A stretch of DNA of 64,000 nucleotides from Phytohabitans sp052068095 (lineage in GTDB: Bacteria; Actinomycetota; Actinomycetes; Mycobacteriales; Micromonosporaceae), in the NCBI RefSeq assembly GCF_052068095.1, contig NZ_JBQHDG010000017.1, forward strand, positions 186,001 to 250,000. Reading direction: 5' to 3'. A program made the translations under genes and the position numbers. Below, piece after piece: positions 42,821-51,505 of the stretch (positions are counted from its first letter, which is position 1; each line of letters opens with the position of its first letter). The notes under the pieces were generated by a model, which was given only the letters and a program-made list of their open reading frames with translations, did not search any database and was not told where the DNA came from.

Positions 42821-42902
42821 GGAGGGTGCCGGAGTCGAACCGGCAACGGTGTGACCCGCGACGGGTTAGCAACCCGCGTGCCTTGCCAATGGCGAACCCT
42901 CC
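42821..42902 (-). tRNA. tRNA-Ser (GCU)
   Basis: The acceptor GGAGGGT/ACCCTCC is perfect, the anticodon loop TTGCTAA gives GCT, a 16-nt variable arm marks a class II tRNA, and the T arm is GCCGG-TTCGACT-CCGGC. The next base would make the discriminator U, which is odd for a tRNA-Ser (usually G). It lies 5 bp upstream of the Lys gene. Confidence 0.75.
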
Positions 42903-42929
42903 GCGAGCCAGCGGCCGGACTCGGCGCCG

Positions 42930-43003
42930 CTCCGGGGGCGGGAATCGAACCCACGGGCCCCGCGTTCAAAGCGCGGTCACGGACGCCAACGCCGTACCCC
43001 GGA
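42930..43003 (-). tRNA. tRNA-Gln (UUG)
   Basis: The acceptor TCCGGGG/CCCCGGA starts with U as in other tRNA-Gln, the anticodon stem CCGCG/CGCGG encloses CTTTGAA (anticodon TTG), the T loop is TTCGATT, discriminator G. It is first of the cluster in the direction of transcription; CCA is not encoded. Confidence 0.78.
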
Positions 43004-43050
43004 AGGTGGAGCGGTGTGGGTGGGCGGCGCCGGCGCGGGAGTGTCCCCGG

Positions 43051-43155
43051 CTAACTTCGCCGCCGCTGGCACTGGCCGGGCCCGCCGACGGAGGGCGTGC
43101 CCGCGAAACCGCACAGCGCGCAGCGCCGCGGTTTGGCGGTGGCTTGCCGCAACAT
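43051..43155 (-). CDS. Small cysteine-containing protein, 34 residues
   Basis: An ATG at 43155 follows GGGGAG at 9 nt and opens a 34-residue frame: MLRQATAKPRRCALCGF ... GGPGQCQRRRS. A CxxC plus a third Cys and strongly basic ends suggest a small metal- or nucleic-acid-binding protein. It lies 48 bp upstream of the tRNA-Gln gene on the same strand. No family is recognised. The rest of 43004-43242 holds nothing else I can support. Confidence 0.5.
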   Translation of the reverse strand: MLRQATAKPRRCALCGFAGTPSVGGPGQCQRRRS

Positions 43156-43242
43156 GTCGGTGACTCCCCGGTCGGTGTGGTATCGACAATGACGGTAAGC
43201 CCGCGCCGGCAGCCGGCGCAACGCTTTTAGCCCGCCACCGTC

Positions 43243-44145
43243 CTATTCGGTCAGTACCGCGTATGCGCGCACCGGGAACGTACCGAAGCCGCGCACCCGG
43301 GGCGGTGCCGCGTGCAGGCGGGCGCCGGTGGGTGGGAGCTGGTCGAGCCCGGTGAGGTGTTCCAGCACCGGTATCCCGGCGGCGAGCAGGATCGAGTGCG
43401 CGGGGCGGGTGTCGCCGGCGACGCTGTCGATGTTGACGCTGTCGATGCCGACCAGCCGCGCGCCGGCCGCGGCGAGGGCACGTGCGCCGTCCTCGGTGAG
43501 GTACGGGGCGTCGGGCGCGCCGTACGCATCGGTGCCCCAGTGCCGGTCCCAGCCGGTGTGCAGCAGCACGGCGGCGCCGGCCACGCCGTACGGGGCGAGA
43601 GCCGTCGCGGTCACGCCCGGCTCAGCACTGCCGGTCAGCCGGACGAGCACGACCGGCAGGTCGGCGACCGCGTCCAGGGGTACGCCGGCCAGGTCGGTGC
43701 CGTCGGCGTACCGGTGGAAGGGGCTGTCGAGGTAGGTGCCGGTGTTGCCCACCATGCTGATCCGGTCGATGGCGAACTCGGTGCCGGGCGCGTAGCGGCC
43801 GCGCGAGTCGGCGCGCGTGAGGTGCGGGGTGATCTCCGGTCCGGGCAGGCCGGGGTAGGTGGTCATGCCGGCGGTGATGACGTGGTTGAGCTCCACGAGC
43901 CGGCCGGCTCGCCGCGGAGCCGCGTCGGCGGTGCGCAGGCCCTTGTGCGCCTCGGCGAGGACCCGCACGTCGCGCAGCCGCACCTCGCCGACCATGAGCA
44001 GGCCGAGCTCGCGGACGAACAGGTCGGCGAGCGCCTCCTCGGCGACGTCGGCGCCGGGGACGTCGAGCCGGAAGCCCCGCACTTGCAGCCCGCCGCCGTT
44101 GAGGAAGGTCACGTCGGCGTCGAAGGCCGCCCGGTACTCGGTCAT
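43243..44145 (-). CDS. Cyclase-family protein (kynurenine-formamidase-like)
   Basis: A 300-residue protein of the cyclase/formamidase fold: VELNHVITAGMTTYPGLPGPEIT, then GNTGTYLDSPFHRYADG, then VLLHTGWDRHWGTDAYGAPDAPYLTEDGA and GIDSVNIDS. In canonical members the first motif is HxGTHxDxPxH, where two His and Asp bind metal; here the His positions are Asn and Tyr while Asp and the last His remain, so metal binding differs or is lost. An N-terminal region of about 80 residues is extra. The substrate is unknown. Confidence 0.75.
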   Translation of the reverse strand: MTEYRAAFDADVTFLNGGGLQVRGFRLDVPGADVAEEALADLFVRELGLLMVGEVRLRDVRVLAEAHKGLRTADAAPRRAGRLVELNHVITAGMTTYPGLPGPEITPHLTRADSRGRYAPGTEFAIDRISMVGNTGTYLDSPFHRYADGTDLAGVPLDAVADLPVVLVRLTGSAEPGVTATALAPYGVAGAAVLLHTGWDRHWGTDAYGAPDAPYLTEDGARALAAAGARLVGIDSVNIDSVAGDTRPAHSILLAAGIPVLEHLTGLDQLPPTGARLHAAPPRVRGFGTFPVRAYAVLTE

Positions 44146-44220
44146 GGGCCGATCATCCCCCAGAGACAGGTTCAGTAGTAGCGCACGCTGCTACATCCCG
44201 CCTTCAGCGGTGCTAAACGC

Positions 44221-44254
44221 GGGACCGCCGCCGGCGGATGCCGGCGGCGGTCCC
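44221..44254 (-). terminator. Strong hairpin between the M6 protease and cyclase genes
   Basis: GGGACCGCCGCCGGC (44221-44235) is perfectly complementary to 44240-44254 with a 4-nt loop. It stands 17 bp past the protease stop and ends in GCGTTT on the minus strand. It is a probable intrinsic-like terminator for the protease transcript. Confidence 0.65.
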
Positions 44255-44271
44255 TTTCGGAAAGTGGTGGG

Positions 44272-47112
44272 TTACGGCGCGGCGGCCGGTGGGGTCACCA
44301 GGACGGTGGCCCACTTGTTCTGGTAGCCGGGGTAGACCAGCCGGAACCCGACGCCGAACTCGACGTTGGCGTCGCCCGGGTTGCCGGTGCCGGTCAGGAC
44401 TCCGCCGCCCAGGTCGATGCCGAACTGGCCGGTGGCCCGCTTGCCATCCTTGTTGACGATCCGCACGGTGTACGGCGCGCCGCCAACGGAGGGCACCACG
44501 ACCGACGCGTCGGCGTCACGGAAGAAGAGCGGGTCCTCGGGGTCGAGGTCCGGCCGGTACTCGATGCCGGGGTACCAGCCCTTCGCGTCCGTGAAGCCCT
44601 TGACCGGGGCCTGCGGACCGAACCTGGTGCAGTATCCGCTGAACGGTTCGCCCGGCGCCTCGAAGCACTCCTTGAACGGGTACGTGTTGCCGAAGCCGAA
44701 CGCCGCGTTCGAGGACTGCGGCCGCGACGGGAGGTTGTTGAGCGCCGACGGGTCCTTGTCGGCCGCCACGCCCTTGCGGCGGAGCGGGTCGAAGTGTGAG
44801 TCGACGATCAGCAGGCCGCCCTTGGCGCCGATGCTCGGCGGGTCGAACACGTTGTTGAGGACGTGGTTGAGGTTGCCGTAGCTGGTGTCGCGGTACCACA
44901 CCAGCATGCCCGGCGCGTTGTACGGCACCCGGTCGACCTTCCACGCGCCGTCGCGCAGGTAGTTCGTGTTGTACGCGTACTTGAGGCCCTCGTCGAAGCC
45001 GTCGTGGTTGCGCCACTCCGCGAGGTAGTAGTGCGCGAACGAGAACTCGCCGGGCGAGATGCCCCAGCCGGTGCCCGTGGTGTTGGTGAACGTCTCGACC
45101 GTCGGCGTCCAGCCGTTGGTGCCGCTCTCGACGTCGTCGGACCACGTGGTGGTGCCGTCCGCGGTGACCGAGAAGTCGTCCGCGAACCAGCCGGTGTCCT
45201 CGAAGCCGGCGTCGGTGGCGTACCGCAGGCGCAGCTGGACGGTCTGGCCGGCGAAGGCGTTCAGGCTGACGTAGTCGTGCCGCCACTGCCCGCCGGTGGA
45301 GCCGGTGAGGCCGTACTTCTTGTCGCCGTAGTCGTGCATGCGGCCGTTCGGGTCGGCGTAGTCGTCGTCGGTGGAGACGAGGTTGCCCGCCGCGTCGAAG
45401 ATCTTCTGCTCGGCCCACGTGGCGCCACCGTCGGTGGACACCTCGACGAAGCCGAAGTCCCAGTCCTCTTCGATCGAGTAGTTGTCCCACAGCCAGAACC
45501 GCACGTCGGTGCCGGTCGGAACCGCGATCTCGCGGGTCAGCCGCACGTCCGCCCAGGACTGGTCGTTGTTGGTCCACCACTGGTTGGCGCCGCTGTGCGG
45601 CGTGGAGAGGGTGACCTCCTTGGTGGGGAGGTTGACCCGCACGCCGTCCTCGGTGCCGACCGGGGTGCGCGACGTCTGTCCGATCTTGACCTTCGCCGGG
45701 TCGTCGCCGGGGTTGAGGATCAGCGGGTCGGCCCAGCCGAGCACGAACTTGTCCCACAGGCCCATGTGCGTCGGGATGCCCTGGAAGATCGGGCCGGTGT
45801 GCGATCCGGAGGCCATCAGGTCCCAGAAGTCCACATCGGAGTCACCACCGGACGCGGTGTCGTACCAGTCGGGCAGGCCGAGGTCGTGGCCGTACTCGTG
45901 GGCGAACACGCCGACGCCGGAGTCCTCGGGCTGGACGATGTAGTTGCTGATCTGGACGTCGGTACCCGGGACGGTGTGACCCGGCACGATGGCGGAGGAG
46001 TGGGCCCAGATCGCGTAGGGGCCCTGGGCGCCGCCGCCACCCGACTTGTCCTCACCGGCGTGCACGAGCACGAGGTGGTCGACGACGCCGTCCGGCTCGA
46101 GGACGTTGCCGTCGCCGTCCGCGTCCGACACGTCCTCGATGTCGTAGTCGGCCCACGGGAAGTCCGGGTTCTGGGCCGCGAGGACGTTCACCGCGTCGAC
46201 GCCGAGCGCGCCGGGGCCGGAGGGGTTGTCCGGGTGCCCGTTCATGTCCTGGCTCGCGCCGGCCTCCCACACGCCTTCGGCGTTCTGCGTGCAGGTGTCC
46301 GCGCCGTACCACGCCTCGGAGTGCGGCACCGTCACCCACGGCGTCGCCTCACCGTCCACGGTGTACGCGCCCTTGGACATTTCCAGGTACATGTTGCTCA
46401 TCGTGTACCCGCGCAGGTTGATGCCCTTCTTGCCGTCCGGGCCGCGCAGGTCGGGCCGCACCCGCTCGGTGATGCCGTCCTTTGTGTACAGCATGTCGTT
46501 GTACAGCTCCGGCGAGAAGTCGGGCACCCAGAAGCTGTTGTTGTCCGGGTGCGAGGCCTCGGCCGGGTTGGGGATGTTGTTGTGCAGCGGTCCATTTTGG
46601 ACGTTGCCCGGCACGCAGTCCCGCTCGTTCTGCGGTGTCGTGGCGTCGTCGAACGTCGCCTGCGGCACCATCACGCCGCTGAAGTCGTCGTTGGCGTTCG
46701 GGTTGAACTCGATGAGGATGGTCAGCAGCTTGGCGACCTGGGTCTGGTCGGCCTGCTTGTAGCGGATGTCCCGGGGGTTCTTGCCGGTGCGGATCGCCTC
46801 GGCCTCGGTCTTGGCCAGCCCGCGGGCGGCGACCGGGTTGCCCTCGGAGAACTTGCGGCCGTACTCCGCGACCGGGTCGGGAAGCGCCCGCTTGACCTTG
46901 CGCTTGCCCTCCGTGGTCACGACCTCGCGGCCGTCGGTGGTGCGCTCGACCTTCGGGTCGACGTAGTTGATGTAGAAGTCACGGTCGGTGGGTGTGAAGT
47001 TGGCGGGGCGGTCGGCCGCCGCCGGGCCGGCCGAGGTGACCGACACACCGGCCACGGCGATGACCAGCACTGGTATGGAAACTAACGCCCGTCTTTTCCT
47101 ACTTGTCCACAT
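44272..47112 (-). CDS. Secreted M6-family metalloprotease (immune inhibitor A type)
   Basis: A 946-residue exported zinc protease. The start is ATG 47112 (MWTSRKRRALVSIPVLVIAVAG), a basic signal peptide of about 34 residues; a longer frame lacks a signal. A propeptide (about 35-125) precedes the M6 domain with zinc motif HEYGH (405-409) followed by DLGLPDWYD. Later regions contain a concanavalin/MAM-like ADDFSVTADG module and the VMHYLAEWR-type C-terminal domain. Bacillus InhA degrades antibacterial peptides; here it is probably an extracellular nutrient or defence protease. Confidence 0.85.
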   Translation of the reverse strand: MWTSRKRRALVSIPVLVIAVAGVSVTSAGPAAADRPANFTPTDRDFYINYVDPKVERTTDGREVVTTEGKRKVKRALPDPVAEYGRKFSEGNPVAARGLAKTEAEAIRTGKNPRDIRYKQADQTQVAKLLTILIEFNPNANDDFSGVMVPQATFDDATTPQNERDCVPGNVQNGPLHNNIPNPAEASHPDNNSFWVPDFSPELYNDMLYTKDGITERVRPDLRGPDGKKGINLRGYTMSNMYLEMSKGAYTVDGEATPWVTVPHSEAWYGADTCTQNAEGVWEAGASQDMNGHPDNPSGPGALGVDAVNVLAAQNPDFPWADYDIEDVSDADGDGNVLEPDGVVDHLVLVHAGEDKSGGGGAQGPYAIWAHSSAIVPGHTVPGTDVQISNYIVQPEDSGVGVFAHEYGHDLGLPDWYDTASGGDSDVDFWDLMASGSHTGPIFQGIPTHMGLWDKFVLGWADPLILNPGDDPAKVKIGQTSRTPVGTEDGVRVNLPTKEVTLSTPHSGANQWWTNNDQSWADVRLTREIAVPTGTDVRFWLWDNYSIEEDWDFGFVEVSTDGGATWAEQKIFDAAGNLVSTDDDYADPNGRMHDYGDKKYGLTGSTGGQWRHDYVSLNAFAGQTVQLRLRYATDAGFEDTGWFADDFSVTADGTTTWSDDVESGTNGWTPTVETFTNTTGTGWGISPGEFSFAHYYLAEWRNHDGFDEGLKYAYNTNYLRDGAWKVDRVPYNAPGMLVWYRDTSYGNLNHVLNNVFDPPSIGAKGGLLIVDSHFDPLRRKGVAADKDPSALNNLPSRPQSSNAAFGFGNTYPFKECFEAPGEPFSGYCTRFGPQAPVKGFTDAKGWYPGIEYRPDLDPEDPLFFRDADASVVVPSVGGAPYTVRIVNKDGKRATGQFGIDLGGGVLTGTGNPGDANVEFGVGFRLVYPGYQNKWATVLVTPPAAAP

Positions 47113-47309
47113 AGTCGCCCCGCTGGATCCACGGCCTAACAAGGTCCTCCCCTTTCTCGCGCGTCCTTGCACGAGCTCGGTCACTCCACGCATCCAACCG
47201 AATACGCGGGCAACGAAAGGACGTTATTCCACCCCACGGCCATGGACAACCACCGTTGTCGCTTCGGGGACGGTCGAGTTCGGACAACCGGACAGTTGCC
47301 GCTTGTCCG

Positions 47310-49067
47310 TCATGCCGGCTGTTCCCGGCGGCTCGCTCCTTCCAGGAGCGCCACCAGTGCCGGCGGCGCCGGCTCGCCGGGCGCGACCTCGCTCACGTCG
47401 CGGAGCGCCTGGGCGATCTCCGCGCGGCGTGACTCGGTCAGCTCCGCGCCTGGGGCGACGGCGGCGAGCCGCGCCACCGCCGCGACCGCCTCCGGCGGCC
47501 GGCCGCCCGCCGCGTGTACGCGGGCGAGCCTGGTGAACAGCACGGTGAGCGGCGTCCGCGCCGCCACGCGGCCGTCGCGGCCGATCCGTTCGTAGAGCGC
47601 GACCGCCTCGTCCAGTGTGGGCACCTCGGCCGGGCCGGTGCGGGCGAGCGCGAAATTTCCCAGTGCCTTCGCCAGCGACGGCTCGTGGGTGTCGGGATCG
47701 TCGGCGGCGAGCGACCGGAGCAGCGCGACCGCCTCCTCGAGCGGCGGCTCGGCGTCCTCGACCGGGCCCACGCGTAGCAGCAGCGCGCCCAGCTCCGCCA
47801 GGCACAAGGCCAGGGTCGCCGGCTCGACCGGTGGCCGCCGGGCGAGGGCGACCGCCTCCTCGCCCGCCGCCAGCGCGTCCGCGCGCAGCCCGATCCGGGA
47901 CGCGCGGGCGGCGAGCACGACTAGATGCCGCGCGAGCGTGGTTTCGTACGACGGATCCACCGCCAGGCGCCGCGCCACGTCGACGGCTTCCCGCTGGGTC
48001 GCGTGCCCGCGGTCCTGGTCGACCGACCAGTGCAGGTCGCCGAGCACCCCCAAGGCCCCCAGCAGCCCCGCGTCCGAGTCGGGCAGGCGCCGCCACAGGG
48101 CGACCGCCTCACGCACCAGCGGCTCGCCCTCGCCCGGCTGCCCAGCGTGGCGCAACCGCTCGCCGAGATCGGTCAGCGCCCGCGCCAGCTCCGGCTCGTA
48201 GGCCACGCCGTGTACCGCGACGTTTCCGCGGAGCGCCTCGACCGCTCGCCGGCCGTTGGTCAGCGCGTCGTCCGTGCGCCCGAGCGCGGCCTGCCAGCTC
48301 GCGACGGAGCGGAGCAGCGGGCCGGGCATGGGATTGCCCTTGTTGAACCGCGCCTCCCAGGCCAGCAGGGGTATCACGTGCGAGACAGCGGCCAGCGCCT
48401 CCTCGTGCCGGCCGGTCTCGGCGAGCGCCAACGCCAGCCGGCGCTCCGCGAACAGCTGCCAGCCGGCCTGGACCAGCCAGCGCCGGACCGGCTGCCGCCC
48501 GTACAGGTCCACCGCCTCGCGATGCGCGGCCACCGCCTCCTCGTGCCGGCCGTGCCAGCTCAGGCAGACGCCCAGCTGGGCCAGCGCTCCGGCGAGGTCG
48601 GCCGAGGCGTGGCCGCGCAGCCGGGCGACCGCCCGTTCCGCGGCGTCGAGCGCCTCCGCCGGACGGCCGGCCGCGAAGAGCGCCGTCGCGAGGGCGCTCA
48701 GGGCCGCTCCGTCCTCCGTCGACGCGGGCTGTGCGCCGAGGTGGAGCGCCTCGTCGAGCGCCGTGGCGGCCCGGTCCGCCTCGCCCGCCTCGCGCAGCCC
48801 CAGCGACGCGGTGGCGAGAGCCACGACAAGGGTAGGTGCCGGGACTCCGGGCCGGCGTGCCGCCGCCACCGTCTCCAGGGCCGCCGCGACGGCTTCGGGC
48901 CGGCGTGCACGCGCCGCCGCCCGGACCGAGCGCCGCCGAAGGGCCGGGATCAACCGTCCCGTGTACCGCCGCGGTGCGACCCGCGCCAGCCACCGGAGGA
49001 GCCACAAACGCATGCGTGAAGATATCGCACCGGCCTTCCGGAAGACTTGCGGTATCGACTTCTCCAT
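47310..49067 (-). CDS. Tetratricopeptide-repeat protein
   Basis: A 585-residue, Ala/Arg-rich helical protein with about ten TPR-like repeats (for example RPAEALDAAERAVARLRGHAS, RHEEAVAAHREAVDLYGRQ, ADALAAGEEAVALARRP). I prefer ATG 49067 because GGAG lies 7 nt upstream; ATG 49013 lacks a site. No NB-ARC or other domain is present, so it is not a full STAND regulator, although TPR arms of this type are common there. The role is presumably protein-protein scaffolding. Confidence 0.72.
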   Translation of the reverse strand: MEKSIPQVFRKAGAISSRMRLWLLRWLARVAPRRYTGRLIPALRRRSVRAAARARRPEAVAAALETVAAARRPGVPAPTLVVALATASLGLREAGEADRAATALDEALHLGAQPASTEDGAALSALATALFAAGRPAEALDAAERAVARLRGHASADLAGALAQLGVCLSWHGRHEEAVAAHREAVDLYGRQPVRRWLVQAGWQLFAERRLALALAETGRHEEALAAVSHVIPLLAWEARFNKGNPMPGPLLRSVASWQAALGRTDDALTNGRRAVEALRGNVAVHGVAYEPELARALTDLGERLRHAGQPGEGEPLVREAVALWRRLPDSDAGLLGALGVLGDLHWSVDQDRGHATQREAVDVARRLAVDPSYETTLARHLVVLAARASRIGLRADALAAGEEAVALARRPPVEPATLALCLAELGALLLRVGPVEDAEPPLEEAVALLRSLAADDPDTHEPSLAKALGNFALARTGPAEVPTLDEAVALYERIGRDGRVAARTPLTVLFTRLARVHAAGGRPPEAVAAVARLAAVAPGAELTESRRAEIAQALRDVSEVAPGEPAPPALVALLEGASRREQPA

Positions 49068-49276
49068 CGCTCGGCTCCGCTTCACGCACGGCGACGCCCC
49101 GTGGCCGGAATACCGCTGACATACAAGGGTCTTGTGCTCCGAAAACCTCCGGGTCATACTTCGAAACGTTCCAGAGGATCGCGACTCATCGATATTGCGT
49201 CGCGCCGTCGACACGCGCCCGGACCCCACGCTGGGCGCCACTGCCCGCGCATCACCCACCGAAGAAGGGCATCGAG

Positions 49277-50296
49277 ATGTTCGGTAAGTCCGGCAGTCCC
49301 CGCCGGCTGGGCCACACCGCCCGGCTGGCCGTCCTCGCCACCGCCATCGCGATGGGTGGCGTCGCCATCGCGACCGCCGCGGTCCCGTCCAGCGCCGCCG
49401 CCTGCAACGGCTACGTCGGGCTCACCTTCGACGACGGGCCCACCGGCAGCACCACCGCGCTGCTCAACGTGCTGCGCGACAACGGCGCGCGGGCCACGAT
49501 GTTCAACGTCGGGCAGAACGTCCAGAACAACCGGTCGGTCGCGCAGGCCCAGGTCGCCGCCGGCATGTGGGTCGCCAACCACAGCTGGAACCACGCACAC
49601 ATGACCTCGATGAGCCAGGCGCAGATGCAGTCCGACCTGTCCCAGACGAACTCGGCGATCCAGTCGGCCACCGGCGTGCGGCCGCAGCTGTTCCGGCCGC
49701 CGTACGGCGAGACCAACTCCACCCTCCAGTCGGTCGCCTCGTCGCTGGGCCTGCGCCAGGTGATCTGGGACGTCGACTCGCAGGACTGGAACGGCGCGAG
49801 CGTCAGCGCGATCGTGTCCGCGGCCGGCCGCCTCCAGAACGGCCAGGTCATCCTCATGCACGACGGCATCCAGAACACCCGCGACGCCATCCCGCAGATC
49901 ATGGCGAACCTCTCCAGCCGCAACCTGTGCCCCGGCATGATCTCGCCGTCGACGGGCCGCGCGGTCGCTCCCGACGGCGGCGGCAACCCGGGCAACCCGA
50001 CCACCCCGCCGCCGGGTGGCGGCACCTGCACCGCGACGGCGTCCTACCCCAACGTCTGGGGCGACCGCTACAACACGTCGGTGACGGTCAGCGGCGCCAG
50101 CAACTGGACCGTGGTGGTCGGCCTGACCTCGCCGCAGCGCGTCACCACGACCTGGAACGGCACGTTCAGCTGGGACGGCGGCGGCACCGTGATGACGGTG
50201 CGCTCCAACGGCAGCGGCAACACGTTCGGCTTCACCACGATGATGAACGGCAACAGCGCCGCCCGCCCCCAAATCCGCTCCTGCGCAGCGGGCTAA
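49277..50296 (+). CDS. Secreted CE4 polysaccharide deacetylase with CBM2
   Basis: A 339-residue exported enzyme. The signal peptide runs to about residue 42 (AVPSSAAA). The NodB domain shows LTFDDGPTGSTTALL (catalytic and metal Asp), HSWNHAHM (metal His-x3-His), LFRPPYGETN and VILMHDG. After a GNPTTPPPGGG linker a C-terminal CBM2-like module of about 90 residues has paired Cys and surface Trp (YPNVWGDRYNTSV, NGTFSWDGGG). It removes acetyl groups from xylan or chitin chains while bound to the insoluble polymer. Confidence 0.88.
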   Translation: MFGKSGSPRRLGHTARLAVLATAIAMGGVAIATAAVPSSAAACNGYVGLTFDDGPTGSTTALLNVLRDNGARATMFNVGQNVQNNRSVAQAQVAAGMWVANHSWNHAHMTSMSQAQMQSDLSQTNSAIQSATGVRPQLFRPPYGETNSTLQSVASSLGLRQVIWDVDSQDWNGASVSAIVSAAGRLQNGQVILMHDGIQNTRDAIPQIMANLSSRNLCPGMISPSTGRAVAPDGGGNPGNPTTPPPGGGTCTATASYPNVWGDRYNTSVTVSGASNWTVVVGLTSPQRVTTTWNGTFSWDGGGTVMTVRSNGSGNTFGFTTMMNGNSAARPQIRSCAAG

Positions 50297-50313
50297 GGGC
50301 CCAAACCCAACCC

Positions 50314-50363
50314 AGATCGTGGTACATGACTGTCGCTATCACTGCGGTCAGGTACCACGATCT
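50314..50363. repeat. 50-bp palindromic hairpin element, left copy
   Basis: AGATCGTGGTAC (50314-50325) pairs with GTACCACGATCT (50352-50363), with a second GAC/GTC stem inside around a 14-nt loop. It sits 18 bp after the deacetylase stop, where it may also act as a terminator, and recurs 540 bp away. Confidence 0.75.
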
Positions 50364-50415
50364 GCCGTTGTCCACAGCCCTCGCGCCTACCGTCCACCTT
50401 CGACAGGCTTCTGGT

Positions 50416-50854
50416 GTGGCGGATCTGGACTTTCTGTTGTTCGTGCAGGACGGGTGATTAGCCGCCGTCAGGCGTTGCTTCGTCTGTCCGAAGGGGCGGT
50501 CCGGCACCGTCTGGCGACGGGGCGGTGGCAGGTCGCCCATCCCGGGGTCTACCTCACCCACAGTGGGCCGATGGCGGTGCGGCAGCGCCTCTGGGTCGCC
50601 GCGCTCGCCATCGGGCTCGGCCCGCCCGCGTTGCTGGGTGGGTCATCTGCGTTGGCCGTCCTGGGCACGTGGAGATCGACGGCGCCCAGCACATGGACGT
50701 CCGGTCGTGGTACGCCGACATGCGCCAGCACAACGAGATCGCGATCGCCGGTGAGCGGCTGCTCCGCTTTCCCGCGTGGATGATCCGGCACAGGCCGGAC
50801 GAGGTGGTCGACCAGGTAAAGGCCGCGCTGTTTGCGGCCGGCTGGCGCCCCTGA
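50416..50854 (+). pseudogene. Decayed AbiEi-type/DUF559 gene
   Basis: Three frames together spell a shortened member of the family that joins an AbiEi-like winged-helix N-terminus to a Vsr-like DUF559 nuclease fold. GTG 50416 gives ADLDFLLFVQDG; a frameshift leads into VISRRQALLRLSEGAVRHRL and VYLTHSGPMAVRQRLWVAAL; near 50665 an internal deletion of roughly 100-150 codons and a second frameshift lead to GHVEIDGAQHMDVRSWYADM and the tail EVVDQVKAALFAAGW. The Glu-x-Asp of the nuclease core is still visible. It is framed by two copies of a 50-bp hairpin. Confidence 0.65.
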
Positions 50855-50900
50855 TCGTGGTACTCGACTGTCGCCATCACCGCGGTGATGTACCACGATC
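50853..50900. repeat. 50-bp palindromic hairpin element, right copy
   Basis: GATCGTGGTAC (50853-50863) pairs with GTACCACGATC (50890-50900); the interior GACTGTCGCCATCACCGCGG matches the left copy in the same direction. Together they bracket the decayed nuclease gene. Confidence 0.75.
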
Positions 50901-50946
50901 TGTCCGTGCGGGAGTGGAGCGGGCGCGCGGGGGTAAGGGGCAACGT

Positions 50947-51129
50947 ATGACCGAGAGTAGGGATGGGCGGGCGCCGGAGGAGCGGGTGCGGACCGGGGCT
51001 GAGCAGCCGTGGGAGCCGGAGGATCTGGTGGTCGCGGAGGGGAAGGATCCCACGCCGGAGAACGTCGAGGACGCGCGGCGGCGGCTGGCCGAGGAGGGGC
51101 CCGCGGCGATCGAGAAGACGGTGCCGTAA
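50947..51129 (+). CDS. Small acidic conserved hypothetical protein
   Basis: A 60-residue protein (MTESRDGRAPEERVRTGAEQ ... PENVEDARRRLAEEGPAAIE), acidic and probably disordered with one C-terminal helix. AAGGGG lies 5 nt before the ATG. Short proteins of this type with PEDLVVAEGKDPTPENVE-like text are common in actinobacteria without a known role. The 3' end lies in a triplicated 25-bp repeat. Confidence 0.65.
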   Translation: MTESRDGRAPEERVRTGAEQPWEPEDLVVAEGKDPTPENVEDARRRLAEEGPAAIEKTVP

Positions 51130-51181
51130 CGCGATCGAGATGACGGTGCCGTAAACGCGATCGAGAAGACGGGGCCGTAAC
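51106..51181. repeat. Triplicated 25-26 bp end of the small gene
   Basis: GCGATCGAGAAGACGGTGCC-GTAAC is repeated at 51106, 51131 and 51157 with one or two changes. Each unit carries a TAA, so the first stop ends the protein and the two others are noncoding copies. Confidence 0.8.
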
Positions 51182-51193
51182 GCCAACGCATAG

Positions 51194-51505
51194 CCGATCG
51201 AGCGACGGCGCACTACATGGACGTGGCCGCTGGAGGCCACCGCCGCGGACGGCACGTGGTTCAGGATGGTGTGGCCCGGCACGTACAAGGTGATGTACCA
51301 GTCCGGTGGCCAGGTGCAGTGGGCGACCGGCGAGCGCACCGAACGGACCGCCGACCCGGTGGGGGTCACCGCCGGAGGCACCACCCTGCTCGACGAGGTG
51401 CTGCTCCCGACCGGCACGCTCGCCGACGACGTGCGTCCCGACGCGGTGTACCCGAACGTGCGGGTCACCACCGGCCGCCTGGCCACCCTCGACGCGCGGC
51501 TCTGA
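51194..51505 (+). pseudogene. C-terminal fragment of a secreted carboxypeptidase-regulatory-like domain
   Basis: In one frame from a stop at 51191 the text WPLEATAADGTWFRMVWPGT and YKVMYQSGGQVQWATGER, then DEVLLPTGTLADDV, reads like the end of a beta-sandwich (GxYxVxF pattern) from a secreted surface protein. There is no start codon, site or N-terminal half, so it is most likely a remnant. An ATG at 51266 could begin an 79-residue protein but cuts the fold. The remaining stretch to 51656 shows nothing further. Confidence 0.45.

Noticed and set aside
42826..43230. Open frame across the tRNA genes
   Set aside because: It runs through three well-formed tRNAs on the other strand and has no coding bias of its own.
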